The notes: generated by a model from the sequence alone, not told the origin. Shown: positions 35,844 through 45,440, numbered from the stretch's first letter. The stretch is 64,000 nt of DNA from Oceanobacillus jeddahensis (GCF_000750635.1 NZ_CCDM010000008.1:62001-126000); one strand, 5' to 3'. Numbers and translations are program-made.

Positions 35844-36026
35844 TTATACCTCTTTAACTGTCAATAAGTGGGACACTCTGTTAACCATACCGCGAACGGC
35901 TGGAGTATCTTCACGTACAACCGATTGACGAATTTTCTTTAACCCTAACGCTTCAACAGTTTTACGTTGAACGTCAGTGCCACCGATAACACTGCGATTG
36001 AGGGTTATCTCTAATTTTTTAGACAT
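35844..36026 (-). CDS. rpmD: 50S ribosomal protein L30
   Basis: 60 residues, with LEITLNRSVIGGTDVQRKTV and the end VRGMVNRVSHLLTVKEV. Lies between rpsE and rplO, as in other Bacillaceae. Confidence 0.97.
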   Translation of the reverse strand: MSKKLEITLNRSVIGGTDVQRKTVEALGLKKIRQSVVREDTPAVRGMVNRVSHLLTVKEV

Positions 36027-36039
36027 CGTGTTTCCCTCC

Positions 36040-36543
36040 TTATCCTAACAGTTCTTCAACAGACTTTCCACGTAATTTTGCTACGTCCTCAGCCGTTTTT
36101 AAATTAGTTAAACCGTTCAATGTAGCACGGATAACATTGATTGGTGTGTTAGATCCTAATGATTTTGTCAGGATATCACCTACACCAGCAAGCTCTAAAA
36201 TCGCACGTACTGGGCCACCAGAGATAACTCCAGTACCTTCAGAAGCTGGCTTCATCAATACATTACCAGAACCAAATTGTCCATGAATTTGATGTGGAAT
36301 GGTTGTGCCTACGATTGGTACAGTAATTAAGTTTTTCTTCGCGTCATCTACTGCTTTTTTAATAGCTTCAGGTACTTCTTGTGCTTTACCAGTACCGAAA
36401 CCTACATGACCGTTTTTGTCACCTACAACTACTAATGCTGCAAAGCGGAAACGACGTCCACCTTTTACAACCTTTGCAACACGGTTGACCGTAACAACAC
36501 GTTCTTCTAGATCTAATTTGCTCGGATCAATATTGTTAATCAT
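36040..36543 (-). CDS. rpsE: 30S ribosomal protein S5
   Basis: 167 residues with the double-stranded-RNA-binding fold: EERVVTVNRVAKVVKGGRRF, FAALVVVGDKNGHVGFGTGK, and the GSGNVLMKPASEGTGVISGG loop. Lys/Arg residues linked to spectinomycin binding (KGGRR) are unaltered. The AGGAGG site lies twelve bases from the ATG, somewhat far. Confidence 0.97.
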   Translation of the reverse strand: MINNIDPSKLDLEERVVTVNRVAKVVKGGRRFRFAALVVVGDKNGHVGFGTGKAQEVPEAIKKAVDDAKKNLITVPIVGTTIPHQIHGQFGSGNVLMKPASEGTGVISGGPVRAILELAGVGDILTKSLGSNTPINVIRATLNGLTNLKTAEDVAKLRGKSVEELLG

Positions 36544-36568
36544 TATAGATGGTTACCTCCTTTTACTT

Positions 36569-36928
36569 TTAAAATTCAAGGCCTTCCTCACGAGCTGCCT
36601 CTGCTAAAACTTTGATACGTCCATGATATAAATAACCACCACGATCAAATACTACGGATTTATATCCTTTGTCAATTGCACGTTTTGCAACAGCTGCCCC
36701 AACTGCTTTCGCAGCATCAGTATTTCCACCGTTGATTTCAAGCTCTTTATCAATTGTAGAAGCACTTGCTAGGGTTACACCGTTGACATCATCGATCAAT
36801 TGAGCATAAATATTTTTGTTTGAACGATACACATTTAAACGTGGACGTTCTGCAGTTCCTGATAATGTTCTACGCACACGATTGTGACGCTTTTTACGAA
36901 CAACATTTTTGTCAGGCTTTGTGATCAT
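36569..36928 (-). CDS. rplR: 50S ribosomal protein L18
   Basis: 119 residues; binds 5S rRNA. RVRRTLSGTAERPRLNVYRS and VFDRGGYLYHGRIKVLAEAA are typical. ATG 36928 (MITKPDK) is eight bases after GGAG; the frame is open for three more codons. Confidence 0.97.
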   Translation of the reverse strand: MITKPDKNVVRKKRHNRVRRTLSGTAERPRLNVYRSNKNIYAQLIDDVNGVTLASASTIDKELEINGGNTDAAKAVGAAVAKRAIDKGYKSVVFDRGGYLYHGRIKVLAEAAREEGLEF

Positions 36929-36958
36929 CTGGGTCACTCCTTTCTCGGGCTAAAAAAC

Positions 36959-37495
36959 TTACTTAGCAGTTTTACCTTCTTTACGACGTACATATTCATC
37001 CGCATATTTAATTCCTTTACCTTTGTAAGGCTCTGGCGGGCGAATTGCTCGGATATTAGCAGCAATTGCTCCTACTAATTCTTTATCGATACCTTTAACA
37101 ACGATTTCTGTGTTTTTAGGTACTTCGATTTCAATACCGTCAATTGGGTCAAGTTCAACAGGATGTGAATAACCAGCGTTAATAACAGTTTTGTTTCCCT
37201 GCTTTTGAGCACGGTAACCAACACCGTTAATTTCCAATGATTTTTCAAAACCTTTGCTTACTCCAACTACCATATTATTGATTAGGCTACGGGTAGTACC
37301 ATGTAGTGCACGGTGATCTTTATGATCGCTCGGGCGCTCTACAGTAAGAATATTACCCTCAACGTTGATTTTAATATCTGGATGAAAATCTCTAGTTAAT
37401 TCACCCTTTGGTCCTTTAACAGTAAGTGTAGTTTCGTTGAATTTCAACTCTACACCTTCTGGAATTTCTACAGGCTTTAGTCCGACACGAGACAT
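36959..37495 (-). CDS. rplF: 50S ribosomal protein L6
   Basis: 178 residues of two similar domains near the sarcin-ricin loop. SRVGLKPVEIPEGVELKF opens it; the signature PPEPYKGKGIKYADEYVRRK lies near the C-terminus. ATG 37495 follows GGAGGTGCAAGGA; an ATG three codons earlier lies inside that site. Confidence 0.97.
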   Translation of the reverse strand: MSRVGLKPVEIPEGVELKFNETTLTVKGPKGELTRDFHPDIKINVEGNILTVERPSDHKDHRALHGTTRSLINNMVVGVSKGFEKSLEINGVGYRAQKQGNKTVINAGYSHPVELDPIDGIEIEVPKNTEIVVKGIDKELVGAIAANIRAIRPPEPYKGKGIKYADEYVRRKEGKTAK

Positions 37496-37525
37496 TCCTT
37501 GCACCTCCTCTATAAAAAATAGTGA

Positions 37526-37924
37526 TTACCAAACGTACGCTAATACTTCGCCGCCAACTGCTTGAGAACGTGCCTCTTTATCAGAAAGCACTCCGTTAGA
37601 AGTGGATACGATAGCAATGCCAAGACCGTTCAATACACGCGGTACTTCGTCTGCTTTAGCATATACGCGTAAACCTGGTTTACTAATACGTTTAATTCCA
37701 GTAATAACTCTATCTTCGCTTGCACTGTATTTTAAGAAGATACGTAGTATACCTTGTTTGTTATCTTCAACTAGCTCATAATCCTTTACAAAGCCTTCGC
37801 GTTTCAGGATATCAGCGATCTCTTTTTTTATTTTAGAAGCAGGAAGCTCTAATTGTTCATGTTTAACCATGTTCGCATTACGAATGCGAGTAAGCATATC
37901 TGCAATTGGATCTGTCATAACCAT
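37526..37924 (-). CDS. rpsH: 30S ribosomal protein S8
   Basis: 132 residues. MTDPIADMLTRIRNAN and the C-terminal GIAIVSTSNGVLSDKEAR box are family signatures. S8 is a central 16S rRNA-binding assembly protein. Confidence 0.98.
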   Translation of the reverse strand: MVMTDPIADMLTRIRNANMVKHEQLELPASKIKKEIADILKREGFVKDYELVEDNKQGILRIFLKYSASEDRVITGIKRISKPGLRVYAKADEVPRVLNGLGIAIVSTSNGVLSDKEARSQAVGGEVLAYVW

Positions 37925-37953
37925 TACTAATTACCTCCTTCCCGAATCGGGGA

Positions 37954-38139
37954 TTACCAACTTGCTTTTTTGACACCAGGAATTTGACCTTTATAGGCAA
38001 GTTCACGGAAACAAATACGGCAAAGTTTAAATTTACGAATTACTGAATGCGGGCGACCACAGCGTTCGCAACGAGTGTACTCTTGTACTTTATATTTTTG
38101 CGGGCGCTTTTGTTTCGCTATCATAGATTTTTTAGCCAA
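37954..38139 (-). CDS. rpsN: 30S ribosomal protein S14, zinc-binding type Z
   Basis: 61 residues, the short zinc form: CERCGRPHSV and CRICFRELAYKG supply the two C-x2-C pairs. This is the spc-operon copy (rpsZ in some schemes). A zinc-independent paralogue would lie elsewhere. Confidence 0.96.
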   Translation of the reverse strand: MAKKSMIAKQKRPQKYKVQEYTRCERCGRPHSVIRKFKLCRICFRELAYKGQIPGVKKASW

Positions 38140-38168
38140 CGTTTTCCCTCCTTGTATTAGCCTTTAGC

Positions 38169-38708
38169 TTACTTTTGGAAAGGCATGCCTAGACCAGCTA
38201 AAAGTTCACGAGCTTCTTCGTCTGTGTTGGAAGTTGTTACGATAACAATATCCATACCACGGACTTTATTTACTTTATCGTAATTAATTTCTGGGAAAAT
38301 CAACTGTTCTTTTACACCTAAAGTGTAGTTTCCACGGCCATCAAATGCTTTTTTTGAAATACCGCGAAAGTCACGTACACGTGGAAGAGATACAGCAATC
38401 AGTTTTTGAAGAAACTCATACATGCGTTCTCCACGTAGAGTAACTTTAGCACCAATTGGCATTCCTTCACGAAGACGGAAACCTGCGATTGATTTCTTAG
38501 CACGAGTAACTAATGGTTTTTGACCAGAAATTAAAGCTAATTCTTCAACTGCACTGTCTAATGCCTTTGAATTCTGTACAGCGTCACCAACACCCATGTT
38601 GATCACGATTTTCTCTATTTTAGGTACTTCCATTACGGAATCATAATTAAATTTATTCATTAAAGATGAAGTGATTTCATCATTATATTTTTGTTTTAAT
38701 TCGTTCAT
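38169..38708 (-). CDS. rplE: 50S ribosomal protein L5
   Basis: 179 residues; binds 5S rRNA and contacts P-site tRNA. PKIEKIVINMGVGDAVQNSK and RGMDIVIVTTSNTDEEAREL are typical. Confidence 0.98.
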   Translation of the reverse strand: MNELKQKYNDEITSSLMNKFNYDSVMEVPKIEKIVINMGVGDAVQNSKALDSAVEELALISGQKPLVTRAKKSIAGFRLREGMPIGAKVTLRGERMYEFLQKLIAVSLPRVRDFRGISKKAFDGRGNYTLGVKEQLIFPEINYDKVNKVRGMDIVIVTTSNTDEEARELLAGLGMPFQK

Positions 38709-38735
38709 GCGTTAGCCCTCCTTTCACAGAAAAAC

Positions 38736-39047
38736 TTAATTATCTAATGCTTCACCGGATTTTTTTGCAATACGGATTTTTTTACCATCTTTTATTTCAT
38801 AGCCAACACGAGTTGGTTCTCCGGATTTCGGATCAATTGGCAGTACATTAGAAACATGAATTGGAGCTTCGATATTCAAGATTCCGCCTTGCGGGTTATC
38901 TTGAGAAGGTTTCGCATGTTTTTGGATCATGTTCACGCCTTCTACTAATACACGCTCTTTCTTCGGTAACGCTTCTAATACAGTGCCTTCTTTACCGCGG
39001 TCTTTACCGGACAACACTTTGACTTTATCACCTTTTTTTACATGCAT
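38736..39047 (-). CDS. rplX: 50S ribosomal protein L24
   Basis: 103 residues with a KOW motif (KGDKVKVLSGKDRGKEGTVL). It initiates 50S assembly near the exit tunnel. Directly before rplE in the operon. Confidence 0.98.
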   Translation of the reverse strand: MHVKKGDKVKVLSGKDRGKEGTVLEALPKKERVLVEGVNMIQKHAKPSQDNPQGGILNIEAPIHVSNVLPIDPKSGEPTRVGYEIKDGKKIRIAKKSGEALDN

Positions 39048-39081
39048 GCTTTACGCACCTCCTTGATGAGGAAATTTCTTC

Positions 39082-39450
39082 TTATAAAACTTCTGGAGCT
39101 AGAGATACGATTTTCATGAATTGAGCCTCACGTAATTCACGTGCAACAGGTCCGAAGATACGAGTTCCTCTTGGACTTTTATCATCACGGATAATTACGG
39201 CAGCATTTTCATCAAAACGGATGTAAGAACCATCTTTACGACGAGCACCAGATTTAGAGCGTACAATTACTGCTTTTACAACGTCACCTTTTTTGACAAC
39301 GCCCCCTGGTGTTGCTTGTTTGACCGTACAAACAATTACATCACCAATGTTGGCAGTTTTACGACCGGAACCGCCTAATACTTTAATGGTTAATACTTCA
39401 CGAGCACCAGAGTTATCTGCAACCTTCAAACGAGTTTCTTGTTGAATCAT
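39082..39450 (-). CDS. rplN: 50S ribosomal protein L14
   Basis: 122 residues: LKVADNSGAREVLTIKVLGG and the RIFGPVARELR end. L14 forms an intersubunit bridge and binds the silencing factor RsfS. Confidence 0.98.
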   Translation of the reverse strand: MIQQETRLKVADNSGAREVLTIKVLGGSGRKTANIGDVIVCTVKQATPGGVVKKGDVVKAVIVRSKSGARRKDGSYIRFDENAAVIIRDDKSPRGTRIFGPVARELREAQFMKIVSLAPEVL

Positions 39451-39492
39451 AACACTGTGACCTCCCTTCGGATACCTTCCGAGCGAACTTTA

Positions 39493-39756
39493 TTAAATAA
39501 TTACCGCTTCTTCTACTACTTCTACTAAACGGAAACGTTTGGTAGCTGATAGCGGGCGAGTTTCCATGATACGTACAACATCACCTGTTTTTGCAACATT
39601 GTTTTCATCATGTGTTTTGAATTTCTTAGAATACTTAACACGTTTTCCATAAAGCTTATGGAACTTGTAAGTTTCAACTAAAACTGTAATAGTTTTATCC
39701 ATTTTGTCGGATACAACACGACCAGTATAAACTTTACGATCATTACGTTCAGACAT
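39493..39756 (-). CDS. rpsQ: 30S ribosomal protein S17
   Basis: 87 residues, OB fold; TGRVVSDKMDKTITVLVE and GDVVRIMETRPLSATKRFRL are the family blocks. Confidence 0.98.
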   Translation of the reverse strand: MSERNDRKVYTGRVVSDKMDKTITVLVETYKFHKLYGKRVKYSKKFKTHDENNVAKTGDVVRIMETRPLSATKRFRLVEVVEEAVII

Positions 39757-39782
39757 TGAGGTTAACCTCCCCTCTGGAATCT

Positions 39783-39983
39783 TTAGTTATTTGCACTTAG
39801 TTCGCGCTGGCGAACAACAGTTTTAAGACGAGCGATGGATTTACGTACTTCACGGATACGTGCAGTGTTTTCCAATTGACCTGTAGCTAATTGGAAACGT
39901 AAATTAAATAACTCTTCTTTTAATGTTTTTACATTTTGTTCAATTTCGGCAGTGGTTAAATCTCTAATTTCTTTAGCCTTCAT
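39783..39983 (-). CDS. rpmC: 50S ribosomal protein L29
   Basis: 66 residues, a helical hairpin at the tunnel exit that helps dock trigger factor and SRP. The start MKAKEIRDL at 39983 follows GGTGGTG and overlaps the rplP end by 11 bases; upstream in-frame codons would push further into rplP. Confidence 0.95.
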   Translation of the reverse strand: MKAKEIRDLTTAEIEQNVKTLKEELFNLRFQLATGQLENTARIREVRKSIARLKTVVRQRELSANN

Positions 39984-40407
39984 TGCTTTCACCACCAATT
40001 TCTTCACGTTTTACGAATTTCGTTTTAATAGGTAATTTATGAGCTGCAAGGCGCAGTGCTTCACGAGCTACCTCTTCAGATACACCTGCAATTTCAAACA
40101 TAATTTTACCAGGTTTTACGACTGCTACCCATCCTTCTGGAGCACCTTTACCGGAACCCATTCGAACTTCTAAAGGCTTTGCAGTGTAAGGTTTATCTGG
40201 AAAGATTTTGATCCAAACTTTACCGCCACGCTTCATGTAACGAGTCATTGCAATACGCGCTGCCTCGATCTGACGGCTTGTAATCCAAGAAGCCTCAACA
40301 GCCTGTAAACCATATTCTCCGAAAGAAACGGATGTACCGCCTTTTGCTTGGCCTCTCATTTTACCACGATGTTGTCTACGATATTTAACACGTTTAGGCA
40401 TTAACAT
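39973..40407 (-). CDS. rplP: 50S ribosomal protein L16
   Basis: 144 residues: MLMPKRVKYRRQHRGKMRG, SWITSRQIEAARIAMTRYMK and RMGSGKGAPEGWVAVVKPG. L16 lies at the A site and completes 50S maturation. Confidence 0.98.
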   Translation of the reverse strand: MLMPKRVKYRRQHRGKMRGQAKGGTSVSFGEYGLQAVEASWITSRQIEAARIAMTRYMKRGGKVWIKIFPDKPYTAKPLEVRMGSGKGAPEGWVAVVKPGKIMFEIAGVSEEVAREALRLAAHKLPIKTKFVKREEIGGESNEG

Positions 40408-40425
40408 AGTAATGAGCCCCCTCCC

Positions 40426-41067
40426 TTATTTGTCGGTTTTCGTTGGAAGGACTTCTCCACGATAAATCCATACTTTAACACCTAATTTACCATAAGTAGT
40501 ATCAGCTTCTGCTGTACCATAGTCAATGTCAGCACGTAAAGTATGAAGTGGCACTGTTCCTTCACTATAATGTTCTGCACGAGCGATGTCCGCACCGCCT
40601 AAGCGTCCAGATACTTGTGTTTTAATTCCTTTTGCTCCAGCACGCATCGCACGTTGGATAGCTTGCTTTTGAGCACGACGGAATGAAATACGGTTTTCTA
40701 ATTGACGAGCAATATTGTCAGCAACAAGTGTAGCATCAAGATCTACTTTTTTGATTTCAACGATATTGATGTGAACACGTTTGCCAGTTAAGTTGTTTAA
40801 AGATTTACGTAAAGCTTCAACTTCAGATCCGCCTTTACCAATTACCATTCCTGGCTTACCAGTGTGAATCGTAATGTTTACACGGTTTGCTGCACGTTCA
40901 ATTTCAATAGAAGAAACAGCAGCCGTTTTAAGACGTCCTTCAAGATATTCTCTAATTTTAATATCTTCATGTAGTAAGTCTGCATAGTCTTTCCCAGCGT
41001 ACCATTTAGACTCCCAGTCTTTAATGACTCCTACGCGAAGACCTGTTGGATTTACTTTTTGACCCAC
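40426..41067 (-). CDS. rpsC: 30S ribosomal protein S3
   Basis: 213 residues, slightly shorter than the ~218 of B. subtilis. A KH domain with GKPGMVIGKGGSEVEALRK and the C-terminal GRLGGADIARAEHYSEGTVP. It lines the mRNA entry channel. Confidence 0.98.
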   Translation of the reverse strand: MGQKVNPTGLRVGVIKDWESKWYAGKDYADLLHEDIKIREYLEGRLKTAAVSSIEIERAANRVNITIHTGKPGMVIGKGGSEVEALRKSLNNLTGKRVHINIVEIKKVDLDATLVADNIARQLENRISFRRAQKQAIQRAMRAGAKGIKTQVSGRLGGADIARAEHYSEGTVPLHTLRADIDYGTAEADTTYGKLGVKVWIYRGEVLPTKTDK

Positions 41068-41070
41068 TGA

Positions 41071-41412
41071 CTATCCCTCCTTCTTTTCAGTTACCACAAC
41101 TGTAATGTGGCTAGTACGTTTATTGATTCTGCTTGCACGTCCTTGTGCACGCGCACGGAAACGTTTCAAAGTAGCACCTTCATTAACGAAAGCTTCAGAT
41201 ACTACTAAATTATCTGCGTCCATTTCATAGTTATGCTCTGCGTTAGCAACAGCAGAATTTAATACTTTTTCTACGACTGGAGAAGCTCCGCGCTGTGTAT
41301 GTTTTAATATAGCGATTGCTTCGCCAACCTCTTTTCCTCGAATTAGATCTACAACTAAACGAACCTTACGAGGAGCAATACGAACTGTTTTCGCAACGGC
41401 TTTAGCTTGCAT
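41071..41412 (-). CDS. rplV: 50S ribosomal protein L22
   Basis: 113 residues. The beta-hairpin that reaches into the exit tunnel, including KRFRARAQGRASRINKRTSH, is unaltered, so no macrolide-resistance deletion is visible. Ends three bases before rpsC. Confidence 0.98.
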   Translation of the reverse strand: MQAKAVAKTVRIAPRKVRLVVDLIRGKEVGEAIAILKHTQRGASPVVEKVLNSAVANAEHNYEMDADNLVVSEAFVNEGATLKRFRARAQGRASRINKRTSHITVVVTEKKEG

Positions 41413-41430
41413 GCCTAGTACCTCCTCTCA

Positions 41431-41709
41431 TTAGCGTCTTGTTTTTTTATCGTCACCAGCGTGTCCTCTGTACGTACGAGTTGGTGCGAATTCACCTAAT
41501 TTATGACCGACCATATCTTCAGTGATATATACTGGTACATGCTTACGTCCATCATATACTGCAACTGTATGACCAACGAATTGCGGGAAAATTGTAGAGC
41601 GACGAGACCAAGTTTTTACTACTTGCTTCTTATCTTCTGTGTTTAACACTTCAATTTTCTTCATTAGATGGTCATCGGCAAAAGGTCCTTTTTTCAAGCT
41701 ACGACCCAT
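41431..41709 (-). CDS. rpsS: 30S ribosomal protein S19
   Basis: 92 residues; GRSLKKGPFADDHLMKKIE and the VGHKLGEFAPTRTYRGH box are invariant features. Contacts S13 in the 30S head. Confidence 0.98.
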   Translation of the reverse strand: MGRSLKKGPFADDHLMKKIEVLNTEDKKQVVKTWSRRSTIFPQFVGHTVAVYDGRKHVPVYITEDMVGHKLGEFAPTRTYRGHAGDDKKTRR

Positions 41710-41766
41710 GGATAAGCCTCCTTCCAGGGATTAGAGACGGGTGGTTTAGCCCGCCCATTCTTCCGT

Positions 41767-42597
41767 TTATTTTTTACGTTTACGAACAATATACTTATCA
41801 GATGGTTTATTGCGTTTACGCGTTTTGTAACCAAGTGTTGGTTTGCCCCAAGGTGACATTGGTGATTTACGGCCAATTGGTGCACGTCCTTCACCACCAC
41901 CATGTGGGTGATCATTAGGGTTCATTACAGAACCACGAACAGTTGGGCGTTTACCTTGCCAACGAGAACGACCAGCTTTACCTACACGGATAAGTTCATG
42001 TTCAATATTACCTACCTGACCAATTGTAGCACGGCAAGTTGTTAAGATTAAACGAACTTCTCCAGAAGCAAGACGTACAAGTGTATATTTTTCTTCACGT
42101 CCAAGGATTTGAGCCTCTGCTCCAGCAGAACGGGCTAATTGTCCTCCACGTCCTGGTTTTAACTCAATATTATGGATAATGGTACCTACTGGAATGCTTC
42201 CTAGTGGTAATGCATTACCTACTTTAATATCTGCATTTTCACCAGATTCAATGACTTGCCCTACTTTTACGTTTTTCGGAGCAAGGATATAACGTTTCTC
42301 CCCGTCAGCATAATGAATTAGTGCAATGTTTGCTGAACGGTTAGGATCGTATTCGATTGTAGCAACGCGTCCTGGCACACCATCTTTATCGCGCTTGAAG
42401 TCGATAATACGATATTGGCGCTTATGACCGCCGCCATGATGACGAACCGTTAATTTCCCTTGGTTATTACGTCCACCACGTTTAGATAATGGAGCTAAAA
42501 GGGATTTCTCAGGGGTATTCGTAGTGATTTCTGCAAAATCTGAACCAGACATATTACGTCTACCATTTGAGGTTGGTTTATACTTTTTAATCGCCAT
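41767..42597 (-). CDS. rplB: 50S ribosomal protein L2
   Basis: 276 residues; needed for subunit association and peptidyl-transferase assembly. GGGHKRQYRIIDFKRDKDG and the catalytic-core loop RGSVMNPNDHPHGGGEGRAP with its conserved histidine are present. Confidence 0.98.
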   Translation of the reverse strand: MAIKKYKPTSNGRRNMSGSDFAEITTNTPEKSLLAPLSKRGGRNNQGKLTVRHHGGGHKRQYRIIDFKRDKDGVPGRVATIEYDPNRSANIALIHYADGEKRYILAPKNVKVGQVIESGENADIKVGNALPLGSIPVGTIIHNIELKPGRGGQLARSAGAEAQILGREEKYTLVRLASGEVRLILTTCRATIGQVGNIEHELIRVGKAGRSRWQGKRPTVRGSVMNPNDHPHGGGEGRAPIGRKSPMSPWGKPTLGYKTRKRNKPSDKYIVRKRKK

Positions 42598-42639
42598 CGT
42601 TGTCCCTCCTTCTAGTTTGGATTATATTTATTCCTCTAA

Positions 42640-42927
42640 TTAAGCCTCAAAGAAATCTAGTTCTTTGCTATCCTCTGTTAGTTGAACGATAGCTTTTTTG
42701 CGGTCTGGGCGATATCCACCGTAACGGCCCATTCGCTTAAATTTACCTTTAAGGTTCATTGTGTTTACTTTTTCTACTTTGACACCAAAGATGGTTTCTA
42801 CAGCATCTTTGATTTCTGTTCTATTAGCTTTTGTAGCTACTTCAAATGTGTATTTCTTCTCTGCCATTAAGTCAGCAGAACTCTCTGTAATGACAGGGCG
42901 TTTAATTACATCGCGTAGATCTTTCAT
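42640..42927 (-). CDS. rplW: 50S ribosomal protein L23
   Basis: 95 residues; docking site for trigger factor and SRP at the tunnel exit. Contains VIKRPVITESSADLMAEKKY and MGRYGGYRPDRKKAIV. It shares its first base with the end of rplD. Confidence 0.98.
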   Translation of the reverse strand: MKDLRDVIKRPVITESSADLMAEKKYTFEVATKANRTEIKDAVETIFGVKVEKVNTMNLKGKFKRMGRYGGYRPDRKKAIVQLTEDSKELDFFEA

Positions 42928-43550
42928 TATGCGAGCACCTCCCCTGCTTTTTCAGCTGCATCTTTTGTGATGATCAGCTTGTCATGCGTAAGCAAGTCAA
43001 GTACATTCAATTCTTCTACAGTTAATACCTTTACGTTTTGTAAGTTGTTAGCAGAACGGGCAATTGTTTCGTTTTTCTCAGAAAGAACGATTAGTGCTTT
43101 CTCTTCAACTTTAAGTCCGTTAAGGATGTTTACAACTTCTTTTGTTTTTGGAGCATCGATTGTGATTGCTTCTAAAACAAACAAGCCTTCTTCATTCACT
43201 TTAGAAGATAATGCAGACTTCAACGCTAAGCGACGAACTTTCTTTGGTAGTTTGTAGCTATAGCTACGTGGAGTCGGCCCGAAAACAGTTCCGCCGCCAA
43301 CCCATTGTGGTGAACGGATAGACCCTTGACGTGCGCGGCCAGTTCCTTTTTGGCGCCATGGTTTGCGTCCTCCACCACGAACTTCAGAACGATTTTTCAC
43401 ATCATGTGTACCTTGACGTAAAGATGCACGTTGCATAACAACCGCTTGATGAAGCACATGTGTGTTTGGCTCAATACCAAAAACAGCGTCGTTTAATTCG
43501 ATTTCTCCAACATTACTTCCATCCTGTTTTAAAAGTGCTACTTTAGGCAT
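42927..43550 (-). CDS. rplD: 50S ribosomal protein L4
   Basis: 207 residues. The exit-tunnel loop has RGGGRKPWRQKGTGRARQGS, the region mutated in macrolide-resistant strains, here of wild type. In enterobacteria L4 also regulates this operon; that need not apply here. Confidence 0.98.
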   Translation of the reverse strand: MPKVALLKQDGSNVGEIELNDAVFGIEPNTHVLHQAVVMQRASLRQGTHDVKNRSEVRGGGRKPWRQKGTGRARQGSIRSPQWVGGGTVFGPTPRSYSYKLPKKVRRLALKSALSSKVNEEGLFVLEAITIDAPKTKEVVNILNGLKVEEKALIVLSEKNETIARSANNLQNVKVLTVEELNVLDLLTHDKLIITKDAAEKAGEVLA

Positions 43551-43576
43551 GACATATCCTCCCTTCGTTTATGTGA

Positions 43577-44206
43577 TTAGTTACCTTTTACTGCACTAGT
43601 AATTTTTACATAAGATTTTTTCGCGCCAGGAATATTCCCTTTAATTAGTAATAAATTCTTTTCAGCATCTACACTAACTACTTCCAGGTTTTGAATGGTT
43701 ACTTGCTCCGAACCCATGTGACCTGGCAAATTATGACCTTTGAAAACACGCATGGAATTAATTTCTCCCATCGCACCTGGAGCTCTATGGAAATGAGATC
43801 CGTGTGTTTTTGGTCCGCGTTGTTGATTGTGACGCTTGATAGCGCCTTGGAATCCTTTACCTTTAGATGTTCCTGTCACATCAATTTTTTCTCCAGCTTC
43901 AAAGATATCAACTTTGATTTCTTGGCCAACTTCGTAATCGCCAGCCTCTGCGCCACGGATTTCACGAACGTAGCGCTTAGGGGCAGTGCCTGCTTTCTCA
44001 GCATGACCTTTTTCCGCTTTATTTGTACGTGATTCCTTTTTATCAGCAAAACCGATTTGCAACGCTTCGTAACCATCATTTTCTAATGTTTTCTTTTGCA
44101 ACACAACATTTGCCTCAGCTTGAACGACTGTTACTGGTACAAGTTCTCCATTTTCAGAGAAAAGCTGAGTCATGCCGATTTTACGACCTAAGATTCCTTT
44201 CGTCAT
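43577..44206 (-). CDS. rplC: 50S ribosomal protein L3
   Basis: 209 residues: GILGRKIGMTQLFSENGELV, and the finger that reaches the peptidyl-transferase centre (RGPKTHGSHFHRAPGAMG), with no linezolid-type change evident. Confidence 0.98.
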   Translation of the reverse strand: MTKGILGRKIGMTQLFSENGELVPVTVVQAEANVVLQKKTLENDGYEALQIGFADKKESRTNKAEKGHAEKAGTAPKRYVREIRGAEAGDYEVGQEIKVDIFEAGEKIDVTGTSKGKGFQGAIKRHNQQRGPKTHGSHFHRAPGAMGEINSMRVFKGHNLPGHMGSEQVTIQNLEVVSVDAEKNLLLIKGNIPGAKKSYVKITSAVKGN

Positions 44207-44234
44207 CCGTTACACCTCCTGTATTTAAAACAAA

Positions 44235-44543
44235 TTATAATTTAATTTCAATGTCTACACCGGATGGTAGATCTAAACGCATAAGCGCATCAACCGTTTT
44301 TGGTGTAGGCTCAAGAATATCGATCAAACGCTTGTGTGTACGCATTTCGAATTGTTCACGAGCATCTTTGTACTTATGAACCGCACGAAGAACTGTATAA
44401 ACAGATCTCTCAGTCGGTAGTGGAATTGGACCGGACACTTTCGCTCCAGAACGTTTTGCAGTATCCACAATCTTTTCAGCAGACTGATCTAAAATACGGT
44501 GATCGTATGCTTTTAAACGAATTCTGATTTTCTCTTTTGCCAT
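44235..44543 (-). CDS. rpsJ: 30S ribosomal protein S10 (NusE)
   Basis: 102 residues; doubles as NusE in transcription antitermination. KIRIRLKAYDHRILDQSAEK and SGPIPLPTERSVYTVLRA are typical. First gene of the S10 operon. ATG 44543 is preferred to the ATG one codon earlier on B. subtilis length. Confidence 0.97.
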   Translation of the reverse strand: MAKEKIRIRLKAYDHRILDQSAEKIVDTAKRSGAKVSGPIPLPTERSVYTVLRAVHKYKDAREQFEMRTHKRLIDILEPTPKTVDALMRLDLPSGVDIEIKL

Positions 44544-44913
44544 CATTTTCCCTCCTTCTCGCCTATATTGTTATAGACATTCTCAGCGAAAATTTCTTAG
44601 CACGCCGCCATGGCAAAGGGGCCGGGTGTGCCAACAACCTTCCGCATCATCGCGTTAAGTGACCAACTTCTTTATTCTATCAGAAAAGTTGTGCCATAGC
44701 AAGCTTATACATAACCATCTATAAGTTTGCACATTTTTATATTATACATAGCATCCGGCATGATTGCAAGCTTATTTTAAAAGTTTTTTTATTTCCTTAT
44801 ATAATAGATGAAATTCCATCTTTCTCATTTTAGTGGATTACGAATATCCGCCAAAAAATTAGCGGCATCAGCCGATCCGCCTTTTCTTTCTATAGCAGTA
44901 TACAGAATATCTA
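44544..44913. other. Upstream region of the S10 operon
   Basis: Contains the promoter and leader of the rpsJ operon. A GC-richer stretch at 44600-44660 could fold, but I cannot match it to a known r-protein leader. The bases beyond 44700 are AT-rich with no gene. Confidence 0.4.
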
Positions 44914-45440
44914 TTATAATAGTAAAAAGCCGATAGCAATTGGAATAAAACTAAACAACAGAATCATGACACAGAATCCTATAATGCCACGAACATTTCT
45001 TTAATAGTAAACCGTGTTAAAACAACATTATTATGCTGCATTCCATCCAGTCCTTCCAATGATAAGGATGTAATTCGATGAAATGATTCCGGATCAATGT
45101 CTGGATCGGGTGAAGGACTGTAATTCCTCTCCCCTTTTAATAGTCCGGGACATCATACTTATTCCCATTAGACTTCTACTGCTGCAAAACCAATCCTGCG
45201 CCATCATTGACAGCACTATCATCCCCTTCTGAAAAAACTCTATCCTGTTTAAATAAAATGCTTAATCCGGTCAGCTTCACCTTAGTTGTATTTTCACGAA
45301 AATGTTCATCAATCTTATAGTTGTTTTTCCTTTCCTGGATTTTAATTCAATTGACGCGACTTCTCTTTCCCGTTTTCTTCCTCAGGTAAAATCGATTGAA
45401 CTGCAGAGTCCACAGACTGCGACCCGACCATATAAACGTT
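44914..45440 (-). pseudogene. Probable relic of an unidentified membrane protein gene
   Basis: The minus strand between rpsJ and glpX gives protein-like stretches in successive frames: QSVDSAVQSILPEEENGKEK, then 48 open codons at 45322-45180 (including KIDEHFRENTTKVKLTGLSI and SEGDDSAVNDGAGLVLQQ), then DPDIDPESFHRITSLSLEGL with HNNVVLTRFTIKEMFVAL, and after a frameshift a hydrophobic FCVMILLFSFIPIAIGFLLL before the stop. Order, composition and frameshifts suggest one decayed gene whose protein ended in a membrane helix. I do not recognise the family. Confidence 0.4.
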